Assembly (NCBI GenBank): GCA_016297645.1
Contig: JAEDGF010000016.1
Span: 1-34,500, forward strand
DNA from: Clostridiaceae bacterium
GTDB taxonomy: Bacteria > Bacillota > Clostridia > Oscillospirales > Acutalibacteraceae
Direction: 5' to 3'
DNA: 34,500 nt
Shown: piece by piece, positions 8,310 through 16,292 of the stretch
Position numbering within the stretch: the stretch's first letter is position 1
How the letters are laid out: every line of letters begins with the position of its first letter
Position numbers and translations under genes: made by a program
The notes under the pieces: model-generated
Told to the model about the DNA's origin: nothing
Database searches by the model: none
What the model saw: only the letters and a program-made list of their open reading frames with translations

Positions 8310-8561
8310 TTACTCCTTATTATGTTTTGCCCTTACCTGAGCAAGAGCCTTGCGCAGCGCGCGGTCGGAACGGAAGGCTTCGTCGTTCAGACGCTCGTCA
8401 AGCGAAACGAGATGAACGGGATTTTTCCGCTTCGGGTTATCAAGCGGACGCCTTTTTCCGTCGCACACATAAACATATTCATCATCAACCGCAACGACTG
8501 CGAGAAGGCTTCCGCCGTCCCTGCCGCTGCCTGAAATTACCGTCTGATGTATTTCAAACAT
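8310..8561 (-). CDS. KOW-domain, L14e-like small RNA-binding protein
   Basis: The 83-residue protein has a short KOW-type SH3-like barrel at about 1-55: a strand-turn region GSGRDGGSLLAVVAVDDEYV, then a second strand VYVCDGKRRPL and the motif NPKRKNPVHL. A charged helical tail follows (RALRKALAQVRAKHNK). Genes of this kind occur between map and infA in many Clostridia and are annotated as KOW-domain or ribosomal L14E-like proteins. Their role is not established; the position argues for ribosome or rRNA binding. The start ATG has a GAGGT site 8 nt upstream, and the gene begins 14 bp after the map stop codon. Confidence 0.88.
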   Translation of the reverse strand: MFEIHQTVISGSGRDGGSLLAVVAVDDEYVYVCDGKRRPLDNPKRKNPVHLVSLDERLNDEAFRSDRALRKALAQVRAKHNKE

Positions 8562-8575
8562 AAAAGTTTACCTCA

Positions 8576-9331
8576 TCATCGATCGGGCAGAGTGAGTATC
8601 ACGCACTCGCCGTCGGTGATGGCAACCGTATGTTCGAAATGAGCTGAAAGACGACCGTCGGCGGTAACTACCGTCCAACCGTTTTTCAGAACCCTGACAT
8701 CTTCGGTACCTTCATTGATCATGGGTTCTATTGCAATAGTCATGCCGGGGATAAGCCTTACGCCCTTACCGGGTGTTCCGTAGTTCGGAACCGAAGGGTC
8801 CTCATGGAGATGTTTACCCACGCCGTGTCCCGTGTATTCGCGTACTACACCGTAGCCGCGCGAAACGCAGTACTGTTCTACCGCGTGTCCGATATCGCCC
8901 AGTCTGTTTCCTGCAACAGCCTTTTTAAGACCCTCATAAAGCGCCTCTCTTGTGGTGTTGCACAGCCGCTCGGCAGCCGGGGATATCTTACCGCAGGCAA
9001 AGGTGTAAGCATTGTCGCCGTGGAAACCTTCGTAGACGGCTCCGAGGTCAATGCTTACGATATCGCCCTCGCGGATAATATGGTGACGATCGGGTATTCC
9101 ATGAATGACTTCTTTGTTTATGGAAATGCATGCAGTCGCCGGGAAGCCGTTGTAGTTAAGAAACGACGGTGTCGCTCCCTGACTCTTGATATAGTCGAAC
9201 GCGACCTTATCAATTTCAGCGGTGGTGACTCCGGGAGCCACCGCCTCCCCTGCGAGTTTAAGTGCTTGTGCGGAAATTCTTCCCGCCTCACGCATAAGCT
9301 CTAATTCGCGGCGTGTTTTCAGCACTATCAT
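8576..9331 (-). CDS. map: Methionine aminopeptidase, type I
   Basis: The 251-residue enzyme removes the initiator Met from nascent cytosolic proteins. All metal ligands of the pita-bread fold are present: Asp95 (SIDLGA), Asp106 (HGDNAYTF), His169 (YTGHGVG), Glu202 (AIEPMI) and Glu233 (HFEHTV). His77 of VIHGIP lines the active site. The length fits the bacterial type Ia form without an SH3-binding extension. The ribosome binding site GGAGG overlaps the end of adk, so the two are probably translationally linked. Confidence 0.97.
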   Translation of the reverse strand: MIVLKTRRELELMREAGRISAQALKLAGEAVAPGVTTAEIDKVAFDYIKSQGATPSFLNYNGFPATACISINKEVIHGIPDRHHIIREGDIVSIDLGAVYEGFHGDNAYTFACGKISPAAERLCNTTREALYEGLKKAVAGNRLGDIGHAVEQYCVSRGYGVVREYTGHGVGKHLHEDPSVPNYGTPGKGVRLIPGMTIAIEPMINEGTEDVRVLKNGWTVVTADGRLSAHFEHTVAITDGECVILTLPDR

Positions 9332-9333
9332 GC

Positions 9334-9966
9334 TTAATCCTCCAATGCTTTGAGGGTGAGGGCGGTAGTATCGCTTACTTCTTCCTGTCCCTCAACAATA
9401 ACGAGCTTACCCTTGCTCGCATAATACTCTTTCAGCGGCTCTGTTTCCTCGTGGTAAACTTTGAGTCTTTCGAGAACCGTTTCGGGAGCATCGTCCTTTC
9501 TGCGGACGAGTTCGCCGCCGCAGGCGTTGCACACGCCTTCTTTGGCAGGTTTTTTGTACTCGGTGTGATAGGAGCTTCCGCAGCTCTTGCAGACGCGGCG
9601 TCCGGACATTCTCTTTGCGATGTTTTCATCGGCAACTTCGATGTCGATAACCTTGTCTATTACGATACCCATATCGTCAAGCGCTTTTGCCTGAGGTATG
9701 GTGCGCGGAAAACCGTCGAGAATAAAACCCTTTGCGCAATCGCTTTCGGAAAGTCTGTCCTTGATGATACCGATAACGACATCATCGGGAACGAGCTTGC
9801 CGGCTTCGATGTATTCTTTTGCTTTAAGTCCCATTTCCGTTTCGTCTTTGAGAGCGGCACGGATAATGTTTCCGGTGGATACCGTGGGGATAGAGAGCTT
9901 TTTGCTCACTATCTCCGCCTGTGTACCCTTACCTGCGCCGGGGGCGCCGAGAAAGATTATGTTCAT
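9334..9966 (-). CDS. adk: Adenylate kinase with zinc LID domain
   Basis: The enzyme converts ATP and AMP to two ADP. The start is taken as the ATG at 9966, which has AAGGAG 6 nt upstream and places the P-loop GAPGAGKGT at residues 7-15; an upstream in-frame start at 9984 would overlap secY and lacks this support. The product is 210 residues. The LID domain carries Cys126, Cys129, Cys146 and Cys149, the structural zinc site typical of Gram-positive enzymes. ILDGFPRT (82-89) is the AMP-binding family signature. It lies 10 bp downstream of secY, the usual spc-operon order. Confidence 0.97.
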   Translation of the reverse strand: MNIIFLGAPGAGKGTQAEIVSKKLSIPTVSTGNIIRAALKDETEMGLKAKEYIEAGKLVPDDVVIGIIKDRLSESDCAKGFILDGFPRTIPQAKALDDMGIVIDKVIDIEVADENIAKRMSGRRVCKSCGSSYHTEYKKPAKEGVCNACGGELVRRKDDAPETVLERLKVYHEETEPLKEYYASKGKLVIVEGQEEVSDTTALTLKALED

Positions 9967-9976
9967 CGGTTTCTCC

Positions 9977-11305
9977 TTAATCAAGGAAGCCCTTGTAGTG
10001 GCGCATCATCATCTGGCTTTCAAGCTGCTGAACGGTTTCGAGAGCAACTCCGACAAGAATGATTATCGATGTGCCGCCTATCGAAACATCGGCAGGATAC
10101 TTAACAGCCGAGGTGATCTGCGAGTAGAGAATGGGGAAGAGTGCAACAACGCTTATCATAAGAGCGCCGAGAAGCACTATCTTCGAGATAACCTTTGCAA
10201 TGTAGTCTGCGGTAGGTCTGCCCGAACGGATGCCGGGAATCATACCGGAGTTCTTTGCGAGGTTGTTTGCCATCTCTACGGGGTTGTACTGGATTGAAGC
10301 ATAGAAGTACGCGAAAAAGATTATGAGTACAAAATAGATGATTCCGTAGACCCAGTGATCAGCCTTGAACCAGCCGAAGAAGGTGTTCCAGAAGGAACCT
10401 TCCTTGATCTTGTTCTGAACGAACATTTCGATCGTGGGAGGAAGCGAAAGAATCGAGGAAGCAAAGATTACGGGGAGAACGCCGGACATATTTACCTTGA
10501 TCGGAATGTTCGAGCTCTGACCGCCGTACATCTTTCTGCCGACGACTCTCTTTGCATACTGAACGGGGATTCTGCGCTCCGCAGCATCCATCCATACAAT
10601 GTAAGCGATCATTGCAAGCATAAAGATGATGGTGAGCGTGGAAACGAGGTAATACCAACCGCCCTGTGCATAGGGTTTAATAATGATGGTATAAAGAGTC
10701 TGCGGAAGTCTTGAAACGATACCTGCGAAAAGTATAAGTGAAATACCGTTGCCGATACCCTTGTCGTTTATCTGTTCGCCGAGCCACATAACAAGCGCGG
10801 AGCCTGCCGTAAGCACTGCTACGATAAACACACCTTGGAGAACTGCCCAGCCGCCTGTGTAGGGGTTGCCGTTTGCGTCACCGGTAAGCATTCCCTTCTG
10901 GCTCCAAATGTAAACATAGTATGCAATACCTTGGAGAACTGCAAGACCGATAGTAACATAACGGGTGATGGCAGCCATCTTTTTACGGCCCTCCTCATCG
11001 TGGCCGAGTTTTTCGAGCGCCGGAATAGCAACAGCAAGAAGCTGCAATATAATTGATGAGTTGATGTACGGTGTGATGCCGAGGGCAAACACACGGCCGT
11101 AGTTGAACGCATCACCGGTCATCATCGAAAGGTAGTTGAGGAATGTGGCGGTGTTATCGCCGATGAGTCCGTTATCTCCGGTTATCGAAATGAACGGAAC
11201 GGGGATAGCACAACCCAGTCTGAACGCAAAGAGAATAAAGATTGTAAAAATAATCTTTTTACGAAGCTCGGGTATTTTCCATGCGTTAACAAATGTTCTT
11301 AACAT
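9977..11305 (-). CDS. secY: Protein translocase channel subunit SecY
   Basis: The 442-residue membrane protein has ten predicted transmembrane helices and forms the protein-conducting channel with SecE and SecG. Recognisable parts are the N-terminal amphipathic WKIPELRKKIIFTIFILFAF, the plug-region GDAFNYGRVFALGITPYINSS, the cytosolic loop with AAERRIPVQYAKRVVG, which contacts ribosome and SecA, and NPVEMANNLAKNSGMIPGIR. I chose the ATG at 11305, preceded by AAAGGAG; a start 33 nt further upstream is possible but unlike family N-termini. It follows rplO by 58 bp. Confidence 0.97.
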   Translation of the reverse strand: MLRTFVNAWKIPELRKKIIFTIFILFAFRLGCAIPVPFISITGDNGLIGDNTATFLNYLSMMTGDAFNYGRVFALGITPYINSSIILQLLAVAIPALEKLGHDEEGRKKMAAITRYVTIGLAVLQGIAYYVYIWSQKGMLTGDANGNPYTGGWAVLQGVFIVAVLTAGSALVMWLGEQINDKGIGNGISLILFAGIVSRLPQTLYTIIIKPYAQGGWYYLVSTLTIIFMLAMIAYIVWMDAAERRIPVQYAKRVVGRKMYGGQSSNIPIKVNMSGVLPVIFASSILSLPPTIEMFVQNKIKEGSFWNTFFGWFKADHWVYGIIYFVLIIFFAYFYASIQYNPVEMANNLAKNSGMIPGIRSGRPTADYIAKVISKIVLLGALMISVVALFPILYSQITSAVKYPADVSIGGTSIIILVGVALETVQQLESQMMMRHYKGFLD

Positions 11306-11363
11306 GTGGTAGTTCGCTCCTTTCCTTTTCCGTATCAACTAAAAGCCTTGGGACTGACAGGAA

Positions 11364-11810
11364 TCAGCCGACGATTTCCGCCGTGCCGCCTGCCGCCTCG
11401 ATTTTTGCTTTTGCCTCTGCGGAGAAGGCGTTGGCTTTTACGGTGAACTTCTTGGTAAGCTCGCCGAAGCCGAGAACTTTAATACCGTCAAGCTGTTTCT
11501 TAACAAGTCCGCTTGCAAGAAGTGCTTCTGCGTCGATTACTGCGCCGGACTCGAACTTTTCTTCGAGAGCTGCGACATTGACGATAGCAATTTCTTTTGC
11601 GAAGATGTTATTGAAGCCTCTCTTGGGAAGGCGTCTTTGAAGGGGCATCTGACCGCCTTCAAAGCCGGGACGCATACCGTGACCTGCTCTTGCCTTCTGA
11701 CCTTTGTGACCCTTACCGGCGGTTTTGCCCTGGCCGGATGCGGGTCCTCTGCCTATACGCTTTACCGGCTTTGTTGAACCGGGAGCAGGCGATAACTCGT
11801 GAATTTTCAT
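11364..11810 (-). CDS. rplO: 50S ribosomal protein L15
   Basis: The 148-residue protein opens MKIHELSPAPGSTKPVKRIG and has the Gly/Lys-rich RNA-binding extension GKTAGKGHKGQKARAGH typical of L15. The globular C-terminal half (about 60-148) includes LPKRGFNNIF and the AIEAAGG-type ending. It assembles late into the 50S subunit next to L35 and L4. AAAGGA precedes the ATG. It is between rpmD and secY. Confidence 0.98.
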   Translation of the reverse strand: MKIHELSPAPGSTKPVKRIGRGPASGQGKTAGKGHKGQKARAGHGMRPGFEGGQMPLQRRLPKRGFNNIFAKEIAIVNVAALEEKFESGAVIDAEALLASGLVKKQLDGIKVLGFGELTKKFTVKANAFSAEAKAKIEAAGGTAEIVG

Positions 11811-11831
11811 AATAAGTGATCCTTTCTGCTC

Positions 11832-12011
11832 TTAGCCTTCGGTAACTTCAAGAAGGAAACCGATCTTGTGTATTTTACCCTTTGTCTGTGCGTTATCGGG
11901 CTGAACGGTAATGTCACCGATTTTGCGAAGACCGAGTGAAGCCGCAGTGGCGATCTGGTCTTTCTTGCAGCCGATAAGGCTCTTTTTAAGCTTGATCTTA
12001 ATGTCAGCCAT
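11832..12011 (-). CDS. rpmD: 50S ribosomal protein L30
   Basis: This gene encodes 59 residues, from MADIKIKLKKSLIGCKKDQ to LLEVTEG. The IKLKKSLIG start, TAASLGLRKIGDI and the VQPDNAQTKGKIHKI strand match L30 over its whole length. It lies 13 bp after rpsE and 21 bp before rplO. AAGGAG lies 5-10 nt before the ATG. Confidence 0.97.
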   Translation of the reverse strand: MADIKIKLKKSLIGCKKDQIATAASLGLRKIGDITVQPDNAQTKGKIHKIGFLLEVTEG

Positions 12012-12024
12012 TACTGTTCACTCC

Positions 12025-12528
12025 TTAACCTAAAATTTCTTTAACGCTCTTACCTCTTACGGCAGCGACTTCGTCAGCCGTGCGGAGAAGTGAAAGACCG
12101 TTGAGAGTAGCCCTTACAACATTGCAGGGGTTATTGGAACGGAGAGCCTTTGTTCTGATGTCCTTGATGCCGACTGTTTCAACAACGGCACGGACGGGAC
12201 CGCCGGCGATAACTCCGGTACCGGGTGCGGCGGGTTTGAGAAGAACAACGCCTGCGCCGAACTTACCGATGATCTCATGAGGAATAGTCGTTCCTTTAAG
12301 AGAAACCTTGATGAAGTTCTTTTTAGCGTCCTCAATACCCTTGCGGATAGCATCCGGAACTTCGCCGGATTTGCCGAGACCGAAACCGATTGTACCCTTA
12401 CCGTCTCCGACGACTACGAGAGCAGCGAACTTGTAGATACGACCGCCCTTAACCGTCTTGGATACACGGTTGAGAGCAACAACTCTCTCCTGGTACTCTG
12501 AATCTTTTTGTGTTTCAAACTTAGCCAA
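12025..12528 (-). CDS. rpsE: 30S ribosomal protein S5 (TTG start)
   Basis: The 167-residue protein helps control decoding accuracy and mRNA unwinding at the entry tunnel. The double-stranded RNA-binding fold at about 11-75 includes ERVVALNRVSKTVKGGR and the FAALVVVGDGKGTIGFGLGK loop; the S5 C-terminal domain has PAAPGTGVIAGGPVRAVVE. The start codon is TTG (12526-12528), read as MAKFETQ. It is supported by AAGGAGG exactly 8 nt upstream, and no in-frame ATG matches the family N-terminus. It is 18 bp downstream of rplR. Confidence 0.97.
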   Translation of the reverse strand: MAKFETQKDSEYQERVVALNRVSKTVKGGRIYKFAALVVVGDGKGTIGFGLGKSGEVPDAIRKGIEDAKKNFIKVSLKGTTIPHEIIGKFGAGVVLLKPAAPGTGVIAGGPVRAVVETVGIKDIRTKALRSNNPCNVVRATLNGLSLLRTADEVAAVRGKSVKEILG

Positions 12529-12546
12529 AGTTAATTCCTCCTTTTA

Positions 12547-12906
12547 TCAGAATTTAAGACCGCCCTCACGAGCGCCTTCGGCCAAGCCCTGGACACGGCC
12601 GTGATAGATGTAACCGCCGCGATCGAACACACACTCGGTGATGTTCTTCGCTGCCGCTCTTTCGGCAAGAAGCTTGCCGACCTTCTTTGCGGCGTCGATG
12701 TTTCCGCCGTACTCCTCAAAGCCCTTTTCGGCAGTTGAAGCACTTGCAAGCGTTACGCCCTTATCATCATCAATAAGCTGAGCATAGATGTGTTTGAGAG
12801 AGCGGAAAACATTAAGGCGAGGACACTCGGCAGTGCCGCTGATCTTACCGCGGACTCTTTTATGACGAGCCAGTCTTGCCTTTTTTGTATTAGGTCTGTT
12901 AACCAT
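12547..12906 (-). CDS. rplR: 50S ribosomal protein L18
   Basis: The 119-residue protein binds 5S rRNA with L5. It shows the basic N-terminus NTKKARLARHKRVRGKISG, the core RLNVFRSLKHIYAQLIDDD and the ending FDRGGYIYHGRVQGLAEGAREGGL, which is strongly conserved. AGGAGG precedes the ATG by 8 nt. It lies between rplF and rpsE as in other Firmicutes spc operons. Confidence 0.98.
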   Translation of the reverse strand: MVNRPNTKKARLARHKRVRGKISGTAECPRLNVFRSLKHIYAQLIDDDKGVTLASASTAEKGFEEYGGNIDAAKKVGKLLAERAAAKNITECVFDRGGYIYHGRVQGLAEGAREGGLKF

Positions 12907-12924
12907 AAAAGTATCCTCCTTATA

Positions 12925-13470
12925 TTATTTGCCGCCCTTACCGGCTTTACCTTCCTTGCGGCGGATAACCTCGTTCGCATACTTGATGCCCTTGCCCTTA
13001 TAGGGTTCGGGAGGACGAACGCCTCTTACCTCTGATGCGAACTGACCGACAAGCTGTTTGTCATAGCCGGAAATAACGATCTGGTTGGGTGCGGGAACTT
13101 CGATCTTGATGCCTTCGGGAGGCGTCATGACCACCTGATGCGAGAAGCCGACATTGAGTTGAAGGGCTGTACCCTGCATAGCTGCACGGTAACCGATACC
13201 TACAATTTCAAGCTCCTTTTTGAAGCCGTTGTGAACGCCTTCTATCATGTTTGCGATGAGAGTTCTCGTAAGACCGTGAAGAGAACGGTTTTCCTTATCG
13301 TCGTTGGGACGGGTGACCGTAACTTCGCCGTTGTCAAGAGAAATCGTCATGTTGGGATTAAATGTTCCGGTAAGTGTACCCTTGGGACCCTTTACGGTTA
13401 CGGTGCTGCCGTCTACAACAACATCAACACCGGCCGGAACAGCTATGGGTTTTCTGCCTATACGCGACAT
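12925..13470 (-). CDS. rplF: 50S ribosomal protein L6
   Basis: The protein is 181 residues from the ATG at 13470, which opens MSRIGRKPIAVPAGVDV and has AAGGAGG 9 nt upstream; an in-frame start at 13491 would overlap rpsH and is unlikely. It consists of two similar alpha/beta domains, and the C-terminal RGVRPPEPYKGKGIKYANE motif contacts 23S rRNA near the factor-binding site. It is the spc-operon gene between rpsH and rplR. Confidence 0.97.
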   Translation of the reverse strand: MSRIGRKPIAVPAGVDVVVDGSTVTVKGPKGTLTGTFNPNMTISLDNGEVTVTRPNDDKENRSLHGLTRTLIANMIEGVHNGFKKELEIVGIGYRAAMQGTALQLNVGFSHQVVMTPPEGIKIEVPAPNQIVISGYDKQLVGQFASEVRGVRPPEPYKGKGIKYANEVIRRKEGKAGKGGK

Positions 13471-13484
13471 CCCTTTGTACCTCC

Positions 13485-13883
13485 TTACCAAATAAACGCA
13501 AGGACTTCGCCGCCGACATTAGCCTTACGGGCGTCCTTATCAGTCATAATACCCTTCGAGGTTGAGAGAATTGCAACGCCGAGGCCTTTCATGACCTTGG
13601 GCATATTCTCGCAATCCGTGTATATACGCAGACCGGGCTTTGAAACTCTGCGCAAGCCGAGCAAAACGCGGCTCTTGTTGGGACCGTATTTGAGAGCGAT
13701 CTCGATGACGCCCTGTTTGCCGTCCTCAATTACCTTGAAACTTTTGATGTAACCCTCATCGACAAGGATCTGAGCAATAGCCTTCTTCATGTTTGAAGCA
13801 GGAATGCTGACCGTGTCGTGCTTTGCTGAGTTTGCATTACGGATTCTTGTAAGCATATCAGCGATGGGATCGGTAATCTGCAT
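13485..13883 (-). CDS. rpsH: 30S ribosomal protein S8
   Basis: The 132-residue protein opens MQITDPIADMLTRIRNAN and ends GGEVLAFIW. Between them are IPASNMKKAIAQILVDEGY and the C-terminal STSKGIMTDKDARK, all standard for S8, a primary 16S rRNA-binding protein. In gamma-proteobacteria S8 represses the spc operon; no equivalent site was identified here. AGGAGG precedes the ATG. Confidence 0.98.
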   Translation of the reverse strand: MQITDPIADMLTRIRNANSAKHDTVSIPASNMKKAIAQILVDEGYIKSFKVIEDGKQGVIEIALKYGPNKSRVLLGLRRVSKPGLRIYTDCENMPKVMKGLGVAILSTSKGIMTDKDARKANVGGEVLAFIW

Positions 13884-13908
13884 TGCCGTAAACCTCCTTT
13901 TACGATAA

Positions 13909-14094
13909 TTACCAGCTTGATTTCTTTACGCCGGGAATCTGTCCGGCATGAGCAAGCTCTCTGAAGCAGATACGGCATACACCGTATTTACGCAAATAAG
14001 CGTGGGGTCTTCCGCAAATCTTGCATCTGTTATAAGCTCTGGTTGAATACTTGGCAGGGCGAGCCTGCTTAACTTTCATTGATGTCTTTGCCAT
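13909..14094 (-). CDS. rpsN: 30S ribosomal protein S14, zinc type (S14Z)
   Basis: The 61-residue short form has Cys24, Cys27, Cys40 and Cys43 as a zinc knuckle (CKICGRPH and GVCRIC) and ends RELAHAGQIPGVKKSSW, the conserved C-terminus. This is the zinc-dependent type S14, placed between rplE and rpsH as usual. AGGAGG lies 8 nt before the ATG. If zinc is limiting, species often use a zinc-free paralogue located elsewhere; none is in the window. Confidence 0.98.
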   Translation of the reverse strand: MAKTSMKVKQARPAKYSTRAYNRCKICGRPHAYLRKYGVCRICFRELAHAGQIPGVKKSSW

Positions 14095-14107
14095 TTCTTA
14101 CCCCTCC

Positions 14108-14647
14108 TTATTTCGCAAACGGAGCGCCCATGAGTGTGAGGAGCTCTTTTGCTTCTTCGTCGGTCTGAGCGGTGGTTACCACGCAGATATCCATACCGCG
14201 GACCTTGTCGACCTTATCGTATTCGATTTCGGGGAATATAAGCTGTTCCTTAACGCCGAGGGAGTAGTTGCCTCTGCCGTCGAAGGAATTGGGGTTAATT
14301 CCACGGAAGTCACGGACTCTGGGAAGAGCGAGATTGAAGAGTCTGTCGAGGAACTCATACATCTTGTCGCCTCTGAGAGTTACCTTAACGCCGTTGGGCA
14401 TACCCTCACGGAGTTTGAAGTTTGCGACCGACTTCTTTGCAAGGCAGATAACGGGCTTCTGACCGGTTATCTTTGCAATGTCGCCGACGATTGCGTCAAC
14501 AGCCTTGGGGTTATCCTTGGCTTCGCCGCAGCCGACATTGATAACGACTTTGTCGATCTTAGGGATCTGCATGACGCTCTTGTAGCCGAACTTCTTCATA
14601 AGTGCGGGAGCGACATCTGACTTATACATTGTTTTCAATCTTGCCAT
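14108..14647 (-). CDS. rplE: 50S ribosomal protein L5
   Basis: The 179-residue protein binds 5S rRNA and contacts P-site tRNA. Identifying stretches are YKSVMQIPKIDKVVINVGCG, the LREGMPNGVKVTLRGDKMYEF loop and the RDFRGINPNSFDGRGNYSLG region. The C-terminal MDICVVTTAQTDEEAKELL is typical. AGGAG precedes the ATG by 9 nt. The gene lies 17 bp downstream of rplX. Confidence 0.98.
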   Translation of the reverse strand: MARLKTMYKSDVAPALMKKFGYKSVMQIPKIDKVVINVGCGEAKDNPKAVDAIVGDIAKITGQKPVICLAKKSVANFKLREGMPNGVKVTLRGDKMYEFLDRLFNLALPRVRDFRGINPNSFDGRGNYSLGVKEQLIFPEIEYDKVDKVRGMDICVVTTAQTDEEAKELLTLMGAPFAK

Positions 14648-14664
14648 TTTAATGTCCTCCTTAC

Positions 14665-14985
14665 TTATTCAAAGTGAGCGCCGCACTTTTTGCAGACGCG
14701 AAGCTTCTTGTCGCCGTCGATAACACGGCCGACTCTTGTAGCCTTGCCGCATTTGGGGCAAACGAGCTGAACCTTGTCGGCATAGAGAGCGCTTTCCGCT
14801 TCTATGATGCCGCCGGGCTCGCCCATCTGTCTGGGCTTAACGTGCTTCTTAACGATATTTACTTTTTCGACAATGACCTTGCCCTCTTTGGGGGAAACTT
14901 GAAGGACTTTACCGGTCTTGCCTCTGTCTTTACCGTTGATGACCATTACGGTATCGCCGGTCTTTACATGAACTTTGTTACTCAT
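14665..14985 (-). CDS. rplX: 50S ribosomal protein L24 with C-terminal zinc ribbon
   Basis: The product is 106 residues from the ATG at 14985, preceded by GGAGG with an 11-nt spacer; an ATG at 15003 overlapping the rplN stop would add six residues. The KOW domain (about 6-40, with TVMVINGKDRGKTGKV) is the assembly-initiator part of L24. The C-terminus adds a zinc ribbon, Cys76, Cys79, Cys98 and Cys101 (CPKCG and CKKCG), a form seen in many anaerobes. It is the third gene of the spc part of the operon. Confidence 0.97.
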   Translation of the reverse strand: MSNKVHVKTGDTVMVINGKDRGKTGKVLQVSPKEGKVIVEKVNIVKKHVKPRQMGEPGGIIEAESALYADKVQLVCPKCGKATRVGRVIDGDKKLRVCKKCGAHFE

Positions 14986-15002
14986 CTCTAAGTCGCCCTC
15001 CA

Positions 15003-15371
15003 TTAAAGTACTTCGGGAGCGAGGCTGAGGATCTTGGTGTAATCCTTATCACGAAGCTCTCTTGCTACCGGCCCGAAAATACGGGTTCCCTTGGGGTTTT
15101 TGTCTTCCTTGATGATAACGGCTGCGTTCTCGTCGAAACGGATGTATGTGCCGTCATCTCTGCGTACGCCCTTTACGGAGCGAACGACAACAGCCTTAAC
15201 GACATCGCCTTTTTTAACAACGCCGCCGGGTGTAGCCTTTTTAACGGAGGCTACTATAACATCCCCGATGTTGGCATACTTTCTGCCTGTACCGCCGAGT
15301 ACTCGGATGCACATAAGCTCCTTAGCACCGGTATTATCGGCTACTTTAAGCAGAGTTTGCTGCTGAATCAT
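15003..15371 (-). CDS. rplN: 50S ribosomal protein L14
   Basis: The 122-residue protein opens MIQQQTLLKVADNTGAKELM and ends TKILSLAPEVL. It has the conserved GDVIVASVKKATPGGVVKKGD and RGTRIF-like NPKGTRIFGPVARELR segments. L14 forms part of the intersubunit bridge and is the binding site of the silencing factor RsfS. AGGAGG precedes the ATG by 9 nt. Confidence 0.98.
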   Translation of the reverse strand: MIQQQTLLKVADNTGAKELMCIRVLGGTGRKYANIGDVIVASVKKATPGGVVKKGDVVKAVVVRSVKGVRRDDGTYIRFDENAAVIIKEDKNPKGTRIFGPVARELRDKDYTKILSLAPEVL

Positions 15372-15387
15372 AAATGTGCCTCCTTAC

Positions 15388-15642
15388 TTATTTAGCCTTC
15401 TCGATGATCTCAACTACACGCCATCTCTTGTCTTTCGAAAGAGGACGGGTTTCCATGAGAAGTACGCGGTCACCGACGCCGCACTCGTTCTTTTCGTCGT
15501 GTGCTTTGAGTTTGATGGTATGGTTAACGATCTTGTTGTAAAGAGGATGCTTAACCTTATCTTTAACTGCAACAACAACGGTCTTATCCATCTTGTCGCT
15601 GGCAACGATACCGACGCGGGTTTTTCTTAAATTTCTTTCCAT
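15388..15642 (-). CDS. rpsQ: 30S ribosomal protein S17
   Basis: The 84-residue OB-fold protein binds 16S rRNA early in assembly. It opens RNLRKTRVGIVASDKMDKTV and has the KLKAHDEKNECGVGDRVLLM block and the signature METRPLSKDKRWRVVEI. GGAGG lies 10 nt before the ATG. It is located between rpmC and rplN. Confidence 0.98.
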   Translation of the reverse strand: MERNLRKTRVGIVASDKMDKTVVVAVKDKVKHPLYNKIVNHTIKLKAHDEKNECGVGDRVLLMETRPLSKDKRWRVVEIIEKAK

Positions 15643-15660
15643 TTAGCTGTCCTCCCTTTC

Positions 15661-15864
15661 TCAGGCGTTCTTGCCGTGAAGTTCGGCGTCTCTCTTAACT
15701 GTGAGAATGCGCGCGATGTCCTTCTTGACGGCACTGATACGCATGGGGTTATCGAGCTGGTTGATGGCCTGCTGGAAGCGCAGCTTGAAAAGCTCGTCCT
15801 TTAATTCAAGGAGCTTAGCATCCAACTCCGCAGCGGACATCGATCTTATTTCACTGGCTTTCAT
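15661..15864 (-). CDS. rpmC: 50S ribosomal protein L29
   Basis: The 67-residue protein folds as two helices, with SAAELDAKLLELKDELFKLR and the NPMRISAVKKDIARILTVKR signature. L29 sits by the polypeptide exit and contacts trigger factor and SRP. The ATG overlaps the rplP stop as ATGA, so translation is coupled. Confidence 0.98.
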   Translation of the reverse strand: MKASEIRSMSAAELDAKLLELKDELFKLRFQQAINQLDNPMRISAVKKDIARILTVKRDAELHGKNA

Positions 15865-16289
15865 TCGGCTTCACCACCCTGTTCTGCTTTTGTTACAAAC
15901 TTACATTTGATAGGAAGTTTGTTTGCTGCAAGACGCATAGCCTCGCGAGCTGTCTCCTCGGCAACACCGGCAATTTCAAACATAACTCTGCCGGGCTTTA
16001 CTACTGCTACCCAATACTCGGGCGAACCTTTACCGGAACCCATTCGTGTTTCGGCAGGCTTCTCGGTGATGGGCTTGTCGGGGAATATTTTGATCCAAAC
16101 CTGACCGCCACGCTTGATGTATCTTGTCATAGCGATACGGGCGGCTTCGATCTGGTTTGAGGTGATCCATGCGGGTTCGAGAGCCACAAGGCCGTAATCA
16201 CCGTAATTAACTTTGTTGCCGCGATGAGCTTCGCCTTTAAGACGGCCGCGCTGCTGTCTGCGGTATTTTACACGCTTAGGCAATAACAT
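15861..16289 (-). CDS. rplP: 50S ribosomal protein L16
   Basis: The 142-residue protein opens MLLPKRVKYRRQQRGRLKG and contains the WITSNQIEAARIAMTRYIKR and RMGSGKGSPEYWVAVVKPGR motifs, the second of which lies near the peptidyl transferase centre and A-site tRNA. GGAGGG lies 8 nt before the ATG and overlaps the end of rpsC. The stop overlaps the rpmC start. Confidence 0.98.
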   Translation of the reverse strand: MLLPKRVKYRRQQRGRLKGEAHRGNKVNYGDYGLVALEPAWITSNQIEAARIAMTRYIKRGGQVWIKIFPDKPITEKPAETRMGSGKGSPEYWVAVVKPGRVMFEIAGVAEETAREAMRLAANKLPIKCKFVTKAEQGGEAE

Positions 16290-16292
16290 ATC

